Shown: positions 17,119 to 25,126 of the stretch, piece after piece
Numbering within the stretch: the first letter of the stretch is position 1
Layout: every line of letters begins with the position of its first letter
From: Zeimonas sediminis
Lineage (GTDB): Bacteria > Pseudomonadota > Gammaproteobacteria > Burkholderiales > Burkholderiaceae_E
NCBI RefSeq assembly: GCF_023721795.1
Contig: NZ_JAMQYE010000001.1
Coordinates: forward strand, 744,001 to 808,000
Direction: 5' to 3'
Length of the DNA stretch: 64,000 bases
Translations under genes and position numbers: made by a program
The notes under the pieces: generated by a model
The model's input: the letters and a program-made list of their open reading frames with translations, nothing else
What the model was told of the DNA's origin: nothing
The model's database searches: none

Positions 17119-17784
17119 TCAGACCCGCCCCCAGCCGATCCAGCCGCTGCCGAAGTTGCGCGATCGCCACTCGAAGCGGCTCAGGCGGCGCTCGAGCAGG
17201 CTCCACGGCCGCTCCAGCCCTTCGAAGGTGGTCATGTAGGGGCGTGCCCGTCGCCTGACCAGCGGGTTCAGCGGCGCGGCCCACCAGGGCCCGAGCTTCA
17301 TGCCGGCGGCGGCGACCCGCGTGCCCGTTCGGGTCGCTGCGAAGATCCGGTCGAGCGCCTCCGGCGATCGCAGCACGTCGTGCGCGCAGTGGAACAGCAC
17401 GGCGTCGAAGGGGCCCTCGAGCGGCGCGGTCTCGATCGCCGACTCGATCAGGGTGACGTTTCCCCAGCCTGCTTGCTCGCAGCGCTCGCGTGCCAGCGCA
17501 AGCATCTCGGGAGACAGTTCCACGCCGACCACGCGCCCCGCCGGACCCACCCCCTCGAGCAGCGCGGCGAAGCTCAGGCCGGTGCCGCAGCCGACGTCGA
17601 GCACGCTGTCGCCCGGGCGCAGCGACAGCTTCGCGATCGTGCGCAGCCGCGCCGGCATGCTGCGCCGCGCGGTCGCGTCGTAGCCGGTGGCGTGCGCCCG
17701 GTAGCGGGCGAGCGCAAGCGCCGGATCGGGCCGATCCGACACCGCCAGATCCGGAAGCTCGCCCTCGACTCGTTTCTCCGCCAT
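17119..17784 (-). CDS. Class I SAM-dependent methyltransferase
   Basis: This 221-residue protein has a Rossmann-type methyltransferase core: motif I is VLDVGCGTGLSF, motif II is VVGVELSPEML, and motif IV region is FDAVLFHCAHDVLRS. The C-terminal part (GPWWAAPLNPLVRRR, then GLERPWSLLE) resembles UbiE-like methyltransferases that act on lipids or quinones. It is divergent from egtD across 76 bases. No substrate can be assigned. Confidence 0.85.
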   Translation of the reverse strand: MAEKRVEGELPDLAVSDRPDPALALARYRAHATGYDATARRSMPARLRTIAKLSLRPGDSVLDVGCGTGLSFAALLEGVGPAGRVVGVELSPEMLALARERCEQAGWGNVTLIESAIETAPLEGPFDAVLFHCAHDVLRSPEALDRIFAATRTGTRVAAAGMKLGPWWAAPLNPLVRRRARPYMTTFEGLERPWSLLERRLSRFEWRSRNFGSGWIGWGRV

Positions 17785-17795
17785 TCGGTCATGTT

Positions 17796-17808
17796 AGGTT
17801 AGAAACCT
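17796..17808. promoter_or_regulatory. Small inverted repeat between methyltransferase and egtD
   Basis: AGGTT-AGA-AACCT is a perfect 5-bp inverted repeat inside the only AT-richer stretch of the divergent intergenic region. It may be an operator for one or both genes, or chance. Confidence 0.25.
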
Positions 17809-17860
17809 TCCGGCGTGGCGCTTCGCGAGAGGGGCTCGCCGGCGTGCCCGAGGAGAATGT

Positions 17861-18832
17861 GTGTCGCAGTCCCAGCCATCGCCAGTCACCGATCCCCGCG
17901 GCGAGTTGCTCGCCGGCCTGCGCGCGCCGCGCCCTTTCGTCTCCCCGAAGTTCTTCTACGACGCGCTCGGCTCTCGCCTGTTCTGCGCGATCACCGAACT
18001 CGACGAGTACTACCCGACACGCACCGAAGCCGCGATCATGGCGGCCGCTTTGGCCGAGATCAGGGCCGCATGGGGCTCGCCCGGATGCACGCTGATCGAC
18101 CTCGGCGCGGGAGACTGCGAGAAGGCCTCCCGGCTGTTCGCGGCGCTGGACCCGGCGCAATACGTGGCGGTGGACATCTCCGAGAGCTTCCTCGAGCAGT
18201 CGCTCGACTGCCTGCGCCAGCGCTTTCCGTCGCTGCCGATGCTGGCGGTCGGCGCCGATTTCTCCCGCGAGCTGGAATTGCCCGCAGAGGTGCGCCGCGA
18301 GGCGCGGCTCTTCTTCTACCCGGGCTCGTCGATCGGCAACTTCACGCCCGGCGAGGCGCGAGCCTTCCTGTCCGGGCTGCGCGGCCATCTCGACGACGAC
18401 GGCGGCCTGCTGATCGGCGTGGACCTGGTGAAGGACCGCGCCACCCTGGAGGCCGCCTACGACGACGCTCTCGGCGTGACCGCGGCCTTCAACCTGAACC
18501 TGCTGCGCAACGTGAACCGGCTTGCCGGCACCGACTTCGACCCCGCCGACTGGCGGCACGTCGCCTTCTTCGACGCAGCGAACAGCCGCATCGAGATGCA
18601 CCTCGAGGCGCGCCGACCGGTCACGGTTCGCGCGCCGGCTTCGGGCGACAGGGCCCAGGGACTGGAGCGCCGATTCGCAACCGGCGAGCGTATCCACACC
18701 GAGAACTCCTGCAAGTACCGGCTCGAGGACTTCCGCGCCCTGCTCGAGTCGGCAGGCTTCGCGGCCCGGCAGAGCTGGACCGACCCGCGCGGCTGGTTCG
18801 CGGTGATCCTCGCGCGGGCGCACCGGAGCTGA
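17861..18832 (+). CDS. egtD: L-histidine N-alpha-methyltransferase (ergothioneine pathway)
   Basis: EgtD makes hercynine (N-alpha-trimethylhistidine) from histidine with three SAM. This 323-residue protein has the family pattern throughout: FFYDALGSRLFCAITELDEYYPTR at the start, the SAM motif LIDLGAGDCEKA, FFYPGSSIGNF and NSRIEMHL, and the C-terminal histidine-binding IHTENSCKY with the conserved Glu-Asn-Ser. It starts at a GTG with an AGGAGA box at 17851-17856. The sulfoxide synthase gene starts four bases after the stop, so the two form an ergothioneine-type operon. Confidence 0.95.
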   Translation: MSQSQPSPVTDPRGELLAGLRAPRPFVSPKFFYDALGSRLFCAITELDEYYPTRTEAAIMAAALAEIRAAWGSPGCTLIDLGAGDCEKASRLFAALDPAQYVAVDISESFLEQSLDCLRQRFPSLPMLAVGADFSRELELPAEVRREARLFFYPGSSIGNFTPGEARAFLSGLRGHLDDDGGLLIGVDLVKDRATLEAAYDDALGVTAAFNLNLLRNVNRLAGTDFDPADWRHVAFFDAANSRIEMHLEARRPVTVRAPASGDRAQGLERRFATGERIHTENSCKYRLEDFRALLESAGFAARQSWTDPRGWFAVILARAHRS

Positions 18833-18836
18833 ATCC

Positions 18837-20081
18837 GTGACCGGGATCGACGCCCGTCGCTGCGGCCCGGCCGAGCTGGCGGTGCTGCTCGCGCGCACCC
18901 GGGCGCGGCTGCTCGCGCTGGTCGACGACCTCGACGACGGCCAGTGGCAGGTGCCGTTCGGCAACGGCCTGAATCCCTTCGCATGGGAGCTCGCCCACGT
19001 CGCGTGGTTCGCCGAGTGGTGGACGCTGCGCGGCCCGCACCGGCCCGACGCGAGCGGGAGGCTGCGGGCCTCGCGCCCGGGCCGGCATGCCGGTGCGGAC
19101 GACCTGCTCGACTCGTCGCGGCTGCCGCACGCGGAGCGCTGGCGCGTCGCCCTTCCGGCGCCGGCAAGGGTGCGCGAGATGCTTGCAGGCCAGCTCGCCG
19201 ACACGCTGGATGCGCTGTCCCGGCTCGCGGCAGACGACGAGGCGCTCTACTTCCATCGCCTGGCGCTGATGCACGAGGCGATGCACTGCGAGGCCATGGC
19301 CTGGATGCGCGCGGCGCTCGCCTATCCGGCGCCGGCGGGCCCTGGGCTCCCCGTGCTGGGCGACGCCCGCGAGCCGGTGCGGGTGAGCGGCGCGGCGCTG
19401 CGAATGGGCGTGCCCGCCGGCGAGCCCGGCTTCGCCTTCGACAACGAGCGCGCCGGCCGGGTCGTGGTGCTCGACGACTTCGACATCGACCCGGCTCCGG
19501 TGAGCGCGGGCCGCTTCCTCGAGTTCGTCGAAGCCGGCGGCTACCGCGATCCGCGCTGGTGGCCCGGCGAGGCGGGCCGCTGGCTCGCCGCCCACGGGCT
19601 GGCCCATCCGGCCCGCTGGCGGCGGCAAGGCGCCGAAGGCTGGCAGGTCCGCTGGTTCGACCGCTGGCTGCCGCTCGACCCGGCGCTGCCGGCGATCCAC
19701 CTGAGCGCCTGGGAGGCCGAGGCCTGGTGCCGCTGGGCGGGCCGGCGCCTGCCGGGCGCGGCGCAGTGGCAGCTGGCGGCTTCGCGCGGGGTCCTGCATT
19801 GGGGCGATTCGGTCTGGGAGTGGAGCGCCGACGCCTTCGAGCCCTACCCCGGCTTCGAGCCCGGCCCCTATCGCGACTACTCGGCGCCCTGGTTCGGCGA
19901 CCACCGCGAGTTGCGCGGCGGCGCATTCGCCACGGAGCCGCCGATTCGCGACCTGCGCTACCGCAACTACTTCACGCCCGGTCGCACCGACGTGTTCGCC
20001 GGCTTCAGGACGGTGAGCGCGACGGTCGACCGGTCCGGCACCACGCAGGGCCAGCCGAGCCGTTCGCAGATGCGCGCGTGA
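18837..20081 (+). CDS. egtB: EgtB/SenA-family iron-dependent sulfoxide (or selenoneine) synthase
   Basis: This 414-residue enzyme joins hercynine to a thiol (EgtB) or a selenosugar (SenA). The N-terminal DinB-like domain supplies the iron-binding histidines: His54 in AWELAHVAW and His146/His150 in LMHEAMHCEA. The C-terminal FGE/sulfatase-modifying domain has WEWSADAFEPYPGFEPGPYR and ends in VFAGFRTVS. The GTG start lies four bases after egtD. In betaproteobacteria this family includes SenA, but senB and senC are not adjacent, and direct coupling to egtD favours ergothioneine. The last 115 bases overlap the convergent ATP-grasp gene. Confidence 0.85.
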   Translation: MTGIDARRCGPAELAVLLARTRARLLALVDDLDDGQWQVPFGNGLNPFAWELAHVAWFAEWWTLRGPHRPDASGRLRASRPGRHAGADDLLDSSRLPHAERWRVALPAPARVREMLAGQLADTLDALSRLAADDEALYFHRLALMHEAMHCEAMAWMRAALAYPAPAGPGLPVLGDAREPVRVSGAALRMGVPAGEPGFAFDNERAGRVVVLDDFDIDPAPVSAGRFLEFVEAGGYRDPRWWPGEAGRWLAAHGLAHPARWRRQGAEGWQVRWFDRWLPLDPALPAIHLSAWEAEAWCRWAGRRLPGAAQWQLAASRGVLHWGDSVWEWSADAFEPYPGFEPGPYRDYSAPWFGDHRELRGGAFATEPPIRDLRYRNYFTPGRTDVFAGFRTVSATVDRSGTTQGQPSRSQMRA

Positions 20082-21376
20082 GCGCGCTCGAGGGCCTCCT
20101 GGTCCTCGGCGCCGAGGTTCATCACCGCGTAGCGATGCGAGCCGAGCCACTTGTACTCGCGCGCCAGGCCGCTGCCGGACTTCGGGTAGAGCGCCAGTTT
20201 CGCGCCCGGGTACTCGCGCGCGAGCCAGCGCAACGCGTCGCCGTCGGGCGGCGCCATCGCGGCGCCGTCGAAACGCCGGAACACGAAGCTCGCCGCGGCG
20301 CCGCAGGAGGCGGCGAGCGTCGGCACCCCGGCCGGGTCGCGGCCGCAGGCGAGCGCGACGAGCATCCGGTACACGTCGAGGCCGTGGACCTCCCGGTACA
20401 GGCTCACCAGTTGCGAGGCCAGCCTCGGGTTGATCTCGATGAAGCGAAGGCTGCCGTCGGGCAGCACGAAGAACTCGCAGTTGAAGAAGCCGTGCCGGAA
20501 GCCGATCGCCTCCAGCAGCTTGCGGGTCAGCGCGACGATCGACGCGCGGACCGCCTCCGGCAGCACCGACGGGTGGCCGAAACGAAGGAAGTGCCGGGCG
20601 CCCGCGTGCTCGCCCGGGTACATCCACTCGTCGACGATCCCGAGGACCCGGACCTCGCCCTCGAAGACGTAGCCGTCCACGTTGACCTGGTGGGCGTCGA
20701 CGGGTCGCTCGACCATCATCCGGGTGGGATCGCAGGGAAGCTCCACGTAGCGGGACGCGAGCTGCGCGAAAGGCGCGACCAGCCGCCTGATCACCAGCCG
20801 CTCGAAGCGGCCGAAGTCGAGGTGGGCCGCCAGCTCCTCCGGCGTGTCCACCTTTCTCGCCAGCACCGAGAAGGTCGCCTTGACCGGCTTGACGAAGGCG
20901 GGCAGCGCCAGCCCGGCGCCGGACAGCACCTGCGCCAGCGCCGCCGGATCGCGGGCGCGCGGGTCGTCCAGCGCGAGCGGCAGCTCGGCGGCCGGGATGC
21001 CTGCCTCGGGCGCCACCTGCTGCTGGCAGCGGCGCGCCAGCAGCTTGTGATGCGCCCGGCAGACCGCGGCCGGATCGTTGCCGGGAAGGCCGAGGCGCTC
21101 GGCCACCACGGCGGCCAGCAAGGTGCCGAACTGCTCGTTGTTCGAGACCACGGCGTCGACCCGGCCCCGGTACTGCCGGCAGATCCGCGCGACGAAGGCC
21201 CAGGCGTCGAAGGACAGCACCCGGGCATTGCCCGGGAAGCGGAACAGGTCGAAGCCCTCGGCGAAGACCTCGATCTCGCCGGCTTCGCGCATCGGGCCGA
21301 AGCCGCCCGCGTCCCACTCCTTCTCGAAGAGCAGCAGGATCCGAAGCGGCCGCCGTGCCGGGACCCGCGGCCGCAC
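19967..21376 (-). CDS. ATP-grasp domain ligase, substrate unknown
   Basis: This 469-residue protein has an ATP-grasp fold. An N-terminal PreATP-grasp-like domain (RILLLFEKEWDAGG) is followed by ATP-binding segments (PAFVKPVKATFSVLA; RLVIRRLVAPF) and the metal-binding strand pair FFNCEFFVLPDGSLRFIEINPR, with the usual Glu and ExNxR. Such enzymes ligate a carboxylate to an amine, thiol or alcohol. It starts at a GTG three bases after the TRAP permease stop, so it ends the TAXI-TRAP operon, and its 3' end overlaps egtB by 115 bases on the opposite strand. A role linked to the transporter's substrate is plausible. Other ATP-grasp enzymes sit in carbamoyl, peptide or glutathione-like synthesis, and none is indicated here. 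Confidence 0.78.
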   Translation of the reverse strand: MRPRVPARRPLRILLLFEKEWDAGGFGPMREAGEIEVFAEGFDLFRFPGNARVLSFDAWAFVARICRQYRGRVDAVVSNNEQFGTLLAAVVAERLGLPGNDPAAVCRAHHKLLARRCQQQVAPEAGIPAAELPLALDDPRARDPAALAQVLSGAGLALPAFVKPVKATFSVLARKVDTPEELAAHLDFGRFERLVIRRLVAPFAQLASRYVELPCDPTRMMVERPVDAHQVNVDGYVFEGEVRVLGIVDEWMYPGEHAGARHFLRFGHPSVLPEAVRASIVALTRKLLEAIGFRHGFFNCEFFVLPDGSLRFIEINPRLASQLVSLYREVHGLDVYRMLVALACGRDPAGVPTLAASCGAAASFVFRRFDGAAMAPPDGDALRWLAREYPGAKLALYPKSGSGLAREYKWLGSHRYAVMNLGAEDQEALERAHARICERLGWPCVVPDRSTVALTVLKPANTSVRPGVK

Positions 21377-21379
21377 GGA

Positions 21380-23350
21380 TCAGGCCCGCGCAGGCGCCCT
21401 TGCGCCGAGCCTGGCGATCGCCACGCCGACCACGGCGATGACGATGCCGACCAGCGAAAGCTGCAGGTGGCTGAGCTCGAGGTCGCCGCCGCCCGGCAGC
21501 GCCAGCGTGATGCCGCCCGCTGCGAGCAGAAGGCGGCCGACCATGCCGGCGAAGCTACCGCGCAGGCTGCCGAAGCCGGTCAGGTAACCCTCGAGCGCCG
21601 CGGCCAGCAGCATGATGCCGACGATCGCCGTGGCCACCACGGTGGCGATCTCCCAGGCCTCGCCGCGCATGATCAGCGCCGGGTTCAGCACGAAGAAGAA
21701 GGGCACGATGTACATGATGCTGCCCAGGCGCATCGACTGCATGCCCACCTTGATCGGCGCCGCGCCCGCGACGCCCGCCGCCACGAAGGCGGCCAGCGAC
21801 ACCGGCGGCGTGATGAACGACACCATGCCCCAGTAGAGCATGAACAGGTGCACCGCCACCGGGTCGAAGCCCGCCGCCACCAGCGGCGGCGCCAGCACGA
21901 TCGCCAGGAAGATGTAGCAGGCGGTGATCGTCATCCCCATGCCGAAGATGAAGCTGGTCAGCGCGCCCATCACCAGCAGCACGTAGACGTTGTTGCCGGC
22001 CATGTAGACCAGGTCGTTGGCCAGCGTGCCGGCCAGGCCGGTGACCGACAGCGCGCCGATGATCATGCCGACGCCCGCCAGCAGCGCCGCGAGCTCGGCG
22101 AGCGCCGCGCCGATGCCGAGCACCAGCTTGCCCAGCCTGGCGCGGTCGAGCCGGTACTGCTTCGAGAACTGGTTGATCACCAGCAGCAGCGCGGTCGCGT
22201 AGAAGGGCGCGAGCGCCTCGCGCTGCAGGACCAGCAGCATCCAGACCAGCAGCACGAAGACGAAGATGTAGTGCCAGCCCTCGGCGAAGGTCTTGCGGAT
22301 CGAGGGCAGTTCCTCGCGCGGCAGGCCCTTCAGGCCGTTGCGCGCCGCGTAGCCGTCGATCTGGATGAACAGCGCGAAGTAGTACAGCAGCGAAGGAATG
22401 GTCGCGGCGATCGCGATCGCCGCGTAGGGCTTGCCGAGGAACGACGCCATGATGAACGCGGTCGCGCCCATCACCGGCGGCATCAGCACGCCGCCGGTCG
22501 AGGCGCAGGCCTCGACGCCGCCGGCGTAGGCCGGCGAGAAGCCGGTGCGCTTCATCGCCGGGATCGTGACCACGCCGGTGGTCAGCACGTTCGACACGAC
22601 GCTGCCGCTGACCGAGCCCATCAGGCCGCTGGCGAAGATCGCGACCTTGGCCGGCCCGCCCCGCACCGCGCCGAACAGCGCCAGCGCCAGGTTGTTGAAG
22701 AAGTGCGCCGCGCCGGTGTACTGCAGCGCCGCGCCGAACATCACGAAGCCGATCACCAGCTCGCCGAAGGCGCGCATGGGAATGCCCATCACGCTCTCGC
22801 TGCTGGCGAAGTGGAAGCCGATCGTGGTGCGCAGGTCCTGTCCGAGGCCCGAGATCGGGCCCGGCATGACCTCGGCGAAGATCGGATAGAAAGAGAACAG
22901 CGCGACGACGATCGCCACCGTCAGGCCGCCCCCGCGCCGCGTGGCCTCGAGCAACAGCAGCCAGCCGACCGCGGCCACCCAGACCGCCGTGTCGGGCGCG
23001 CTGAACTCCCAGGCCTCCTCGACGATGCGCTGCCCGTTCCAGGCGAAATAGGCGAACACCGCCGCGAGCGCCAGGAACATGGCCGCGTCGTACCAGGGCA
23101 CCCGATCGCGCGGGGCCCGCGACGACGCGGGGATGATCAGGAAAACCGTGCCGGTGAGCAGCGCCGCCAGGGCGTAGAGGTAGCTGCTGTCGAGCAGGGT
23201 CTTGCCGACGAAGAAACCCAGGTTCAGCACCTGGTTGAGGGCGAGGAAGATCGCCCCCATCGTGACCAGGATCAGCAGCCCTGCCCAGGCGGCCGGAAGG
23301 CTTCGGTAGCGCGACGCCTCGACCGGCGCCTGGGAGGCTGCGTTGGTCAT
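21380..23350 (-). CDS. TRAP transporter fused permease (DctQM type)
   Basis: This 656-residue inner-membrane protein fuses the small (DctQ) and large (DctM) TRAP permease subunits, the arrangement typical of TAXI-type TRAP systems. The N-terminal third has about four to six helices. The large domain shows GLMGSVSGSVVSNVLTTGVV, then KRTGFSPAYAGGVEACASTGG and GVLMPPVMGATAFIMASF, which are hallmark TRAP motifs. It imports an organic acid using a sodium or proton gradient. The receptor gene lies eight bases upstream and the ATP-grasp gene three bases downstream. Confidence 0.93.
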   Translation of the reverse strand: MTNAASQAPVEASRYRSLPAAWAGLLILVTMGAIFLALNQVLNLGFFVGKTLLDSSYLYALAALLTGTVFLIIPASSRAPRDRVPWYDAAMFLALAAVFAYFAWNGQRIVEEAWEFSAPDTAVWVAAVGWLLLLEATRRGGGLTVAIVVALFSFYPIFAEVMPGPISGLGQDLRTTIGFHFASSESVMGIPMRAFGELVIGFVMFGAALQYTGAAHFFNNLALALFGAVRGGPAKVAIFASGLMGSVSGSVVSNVLTTGVVTIPAMKRTGFSPAYAGGVEACASTGGVLMPPVMGATAFIMASFLGKPYAAIAIAATIPSLLYYFALFIQIDGYAARNGLKGLPREELPSIRKTFAEGWHYIFVFVLLVWMLLVLQREALAPFYATALLLVINQFSKQYRLDRARLGKLVLGIGAALAELAALLAGVGMIIGALSVTGLAGTLANDLVYMAGNNVYVLLVMGALTSFIFGMGMTITACYIFLAIVLAPPLVAAGFDPVAVHLFMLYWGMVSFITPPVSLAAFVAAGVAGAAPIKVGMQSMRLGSIMYIVPFFFVLNPALIMRGEAWEIATVVATAIVGIMLLAAALEGYLTGFGSLRGSFAGMVGRLLLAAGGITLALPGGGDLELSHLQLSLVGIVIAVVGVAIARLGARAPARA

Positions 23351-23357
23351 CGGCAGG

Positions 23358-24527
23358 TCACCAGCTGGTCAGCACCGGGTCGAAGCCCGCCTTGGTGAGC
23401 GCCGCGGCGCGCGCCTTGGCCCACGCGTCCTTGAAGGCGTTGTCGTCGGCGTAGGTGCCCTTGCTGACCTCGGCCCAGGTCGTGGCGAGCACCTTCTGGC
23501 GCTCGATCAGCTTGTCGTTGTGCGCCTGGTGCTCGGGCTTCCAGAGGCCGGCTTCCTTCCAGTACTTGATCGCCCCGTCGTGGTAGGGAACCACCCACGC
23601 GAAGTTCTGGCGCTTGGCGTCCCAGCCGCTGTTGCCCGGCGCGCCGTCCTTGAAGTCGCCGAACGCGTCGACCATGGCCTTGGTCATGTTGTAGACCAGG
23701 TCTACCTCGCGGTCGGCGTAGGTCATCAGCACCGGATACGGATAGGTGGCCGCCTCGGCCGGCTTGTCCTTCGACAGGTTGGCGCCCTCGGTGCCCATGA
23801 ACGGGAAGAAGAACGGCGCGATCGCGTTCATCCGCTTCCAGCCTTCCTTGTCGGCGTGCGAGATGATCGGGTAGACCAGTCCGCGCGGCGACTTGGCGAT
23901 CGCGTAGGCCTTGCCCGAGATCGACGAGCTGAACGCGGCGTCGACCTGGTTGTTGACGATGCCGTCCATCGCGGCGCCGAAGCCGCCGAACTCGACTTTC
24001 TTGACGTCGTCCCAGGTCAGTCCGGCGTGGGCCAGGATCGCGGTGATGTTCTGGTTCAGCGACGGCGCGCCGATCACCCAGGCCACCCGCTTGCCCTTCA
24101 GGTCGGCGACCGTCTTGATGCCCGCGTCGCCCGCGGCGACGACGGTCAGCAGTTGGTCCGAAGTGTTCAGCATCAGCGCGCGCACCGGCTGGGGACCCCA
24201 GCTCTTCGCGCCGAATTCGTACACGCCTTCCTGGGACAGGTAGGTACCGCCCACGCCGTTGGCGGAGAACTGGACCTTGCCCTCGCGGATCGGCAGCGTG
24301 CGGGACACGTCGTTCTTGCCCGGCAGCACGCGCAGGTTCACGCCGTACTTCTGCTTGAGCGCGTTGCCGATCGCGACGGCCTGGTTGTAGCCGCCCGAAC
24401 CGACGTCGTAGGCGCTCCACGACAGCGTGTCGGGCAGCTTGACCTGGGCCGCGACCGGCGCGGCGAGCGCGGCGGAGAGGCCGATGGCGAGCGCGGCGCG
24501 CACGCCGATTCCGGATACTCTGGACAT
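23358..24527 (-). CDS. TAXI-family TRAP solute receptor
   Basis: This 389-residue periplasmic receptor delivers substrate to the fused TRAP permease. A signal peptide (to about residue 28, AAPVAAQ) precedes the TAXI pattern: SWSAYDVGSGGYNQAVAIGNAL near the start and DLKGKRVAWVIGAPSLNQN in the middle. TAXI receptors bind glutamate, glutamine, 2-oxoglutarate or related acids, but the ligand here is unknown. It is the first gene of the TAXI-TRAP-ATP-grasp operon. The lipoprotein gene diverges 95 bases away. Confidence 0.92.
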   Translation of the reverse strand: MSRVSGIGVRAALAIGLSAALAAPVAAQVKLPDTLSWSAYDVGSGGYNQAVAIGNALKQKYGVNLRVLPGKNDVSRTLPIREGKVQFSANGVGGTYLSQEGVYEFGAKSWGPQPVRALMLNTSDQLLTVVAAGDAGIKTVADLKGKRVAWVIGAPSLNQNITAILAHAGLTWDDVKKVEFGGFGAAMDGIVNNQVDAAFSSSISGKAYAIAKSPRGLVYPIISHADKEGWKRMNAIAPFFFPFMGTEGANLSKDKPAEAATYPYPVLMTYADREVDLVYNMTKAMVDAFGDFKDGAPGNSGWDAKRQNFAWVVPYHDGAIKYWKEAGLWKPEHQAHNDKLIERQKVLATTWAEVSKGTYADDNAFKDAWAKARAAALTKAGFDPVLTSW

Positions 24528-24621
24528 GTGTTCGTCTCCATTCGTTTTCGTCGGGGAGCCCGATCCTAGCAGAGCGGGTGGCGGCCGATCCAGTTATCCT
24601 GAGCACCTAAGGAGGGACGAC

Positions 24622-25107
24622 ATGGGACGCTTTCTGCGGTGCTGGAGCGCGCTGGTGCTGGCGATCGGCGTGTCCGCCTGCGCGTCGCTCGGGCTCGGGG
24701 AACCGCCGGCGGTCACGCTGGTCGGCATCGAGCCGATCGCCTCCGAGGGCCTGGAATCTCGCTTCGAGTTGCGGCTCCGGGTGCAGAACCCGAACGACCG
24801 CCCGATCGAATTCGACGGCATCGCAATCGAGTTGCTGGTCGGCGGCTCGACCCTGGCCACCGGCGTCAGCGATCGCCGCGGCACGGTCCCGCGCTTCGGC
24901 GAGACGGTGATCGCGGTGCCGGTCAGCCTGTCGCTGACCGCGGTGATCCGCCAGGCGCTGGGCCTCGCCACCGGCGCGCGGGCAAGCACCGAATACACGA
25001 TGCGCGGCCGGCTCTCGGGGCCGACCTTCGGCGCCACCCGCTTCGAATCGAGCGGCGACCTGATGCTGTCGCAGGCGCTGCGCAGGCAGATCGAGCAGAA
25101 ACCCTGA
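24622..25107 (+). CDS. LEA14/WHy-domain lipoprotein
   Basis: This 161-residue lipoprotein has a lipobox (GVSACAS) after a short hydrophobic segment. The mature part is one LEA type-2 (WHy) beta-sandwich, recognised by ESRFELRLRVQNPNDRPIEFDG with the typical N-P-N and by the alternating hydrophobic strands that follow. Bacterial WHy proteins are thought to stabilise proteins or membranes under stress. The start has an excellent GGAGG box. The acyl-CoA ligase gene follows after 19 bases and may be co-transcribed. Confidence 0.85.
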   Translation: MGRFLRCWSALVLAIGVSACASLGLGEPPAVTLVGIEPIASEGLESRFELRLRVQNPNDRPIEFDGIAIELLVGGSTLATGVSDRRGTVPRFGETVIAVPVSLSLTAVIRQALGLATGARASTEYTMRGRLSGPTFGATRFESSGDLMLSQALRRQIEQKP

Positions 25108-25126
25108 CCAACGAGGAGACCTCGCG

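Noticed and set aside
18944-23398. A very long plus-strand open frame of 1484 codons
   Set aside because: It runs antisense to the TRAP and ATP-grasp genes and in another frame of egtB; its product is Arg/His/Gln-rich with no domain, typical of GC-rich shadow frames.
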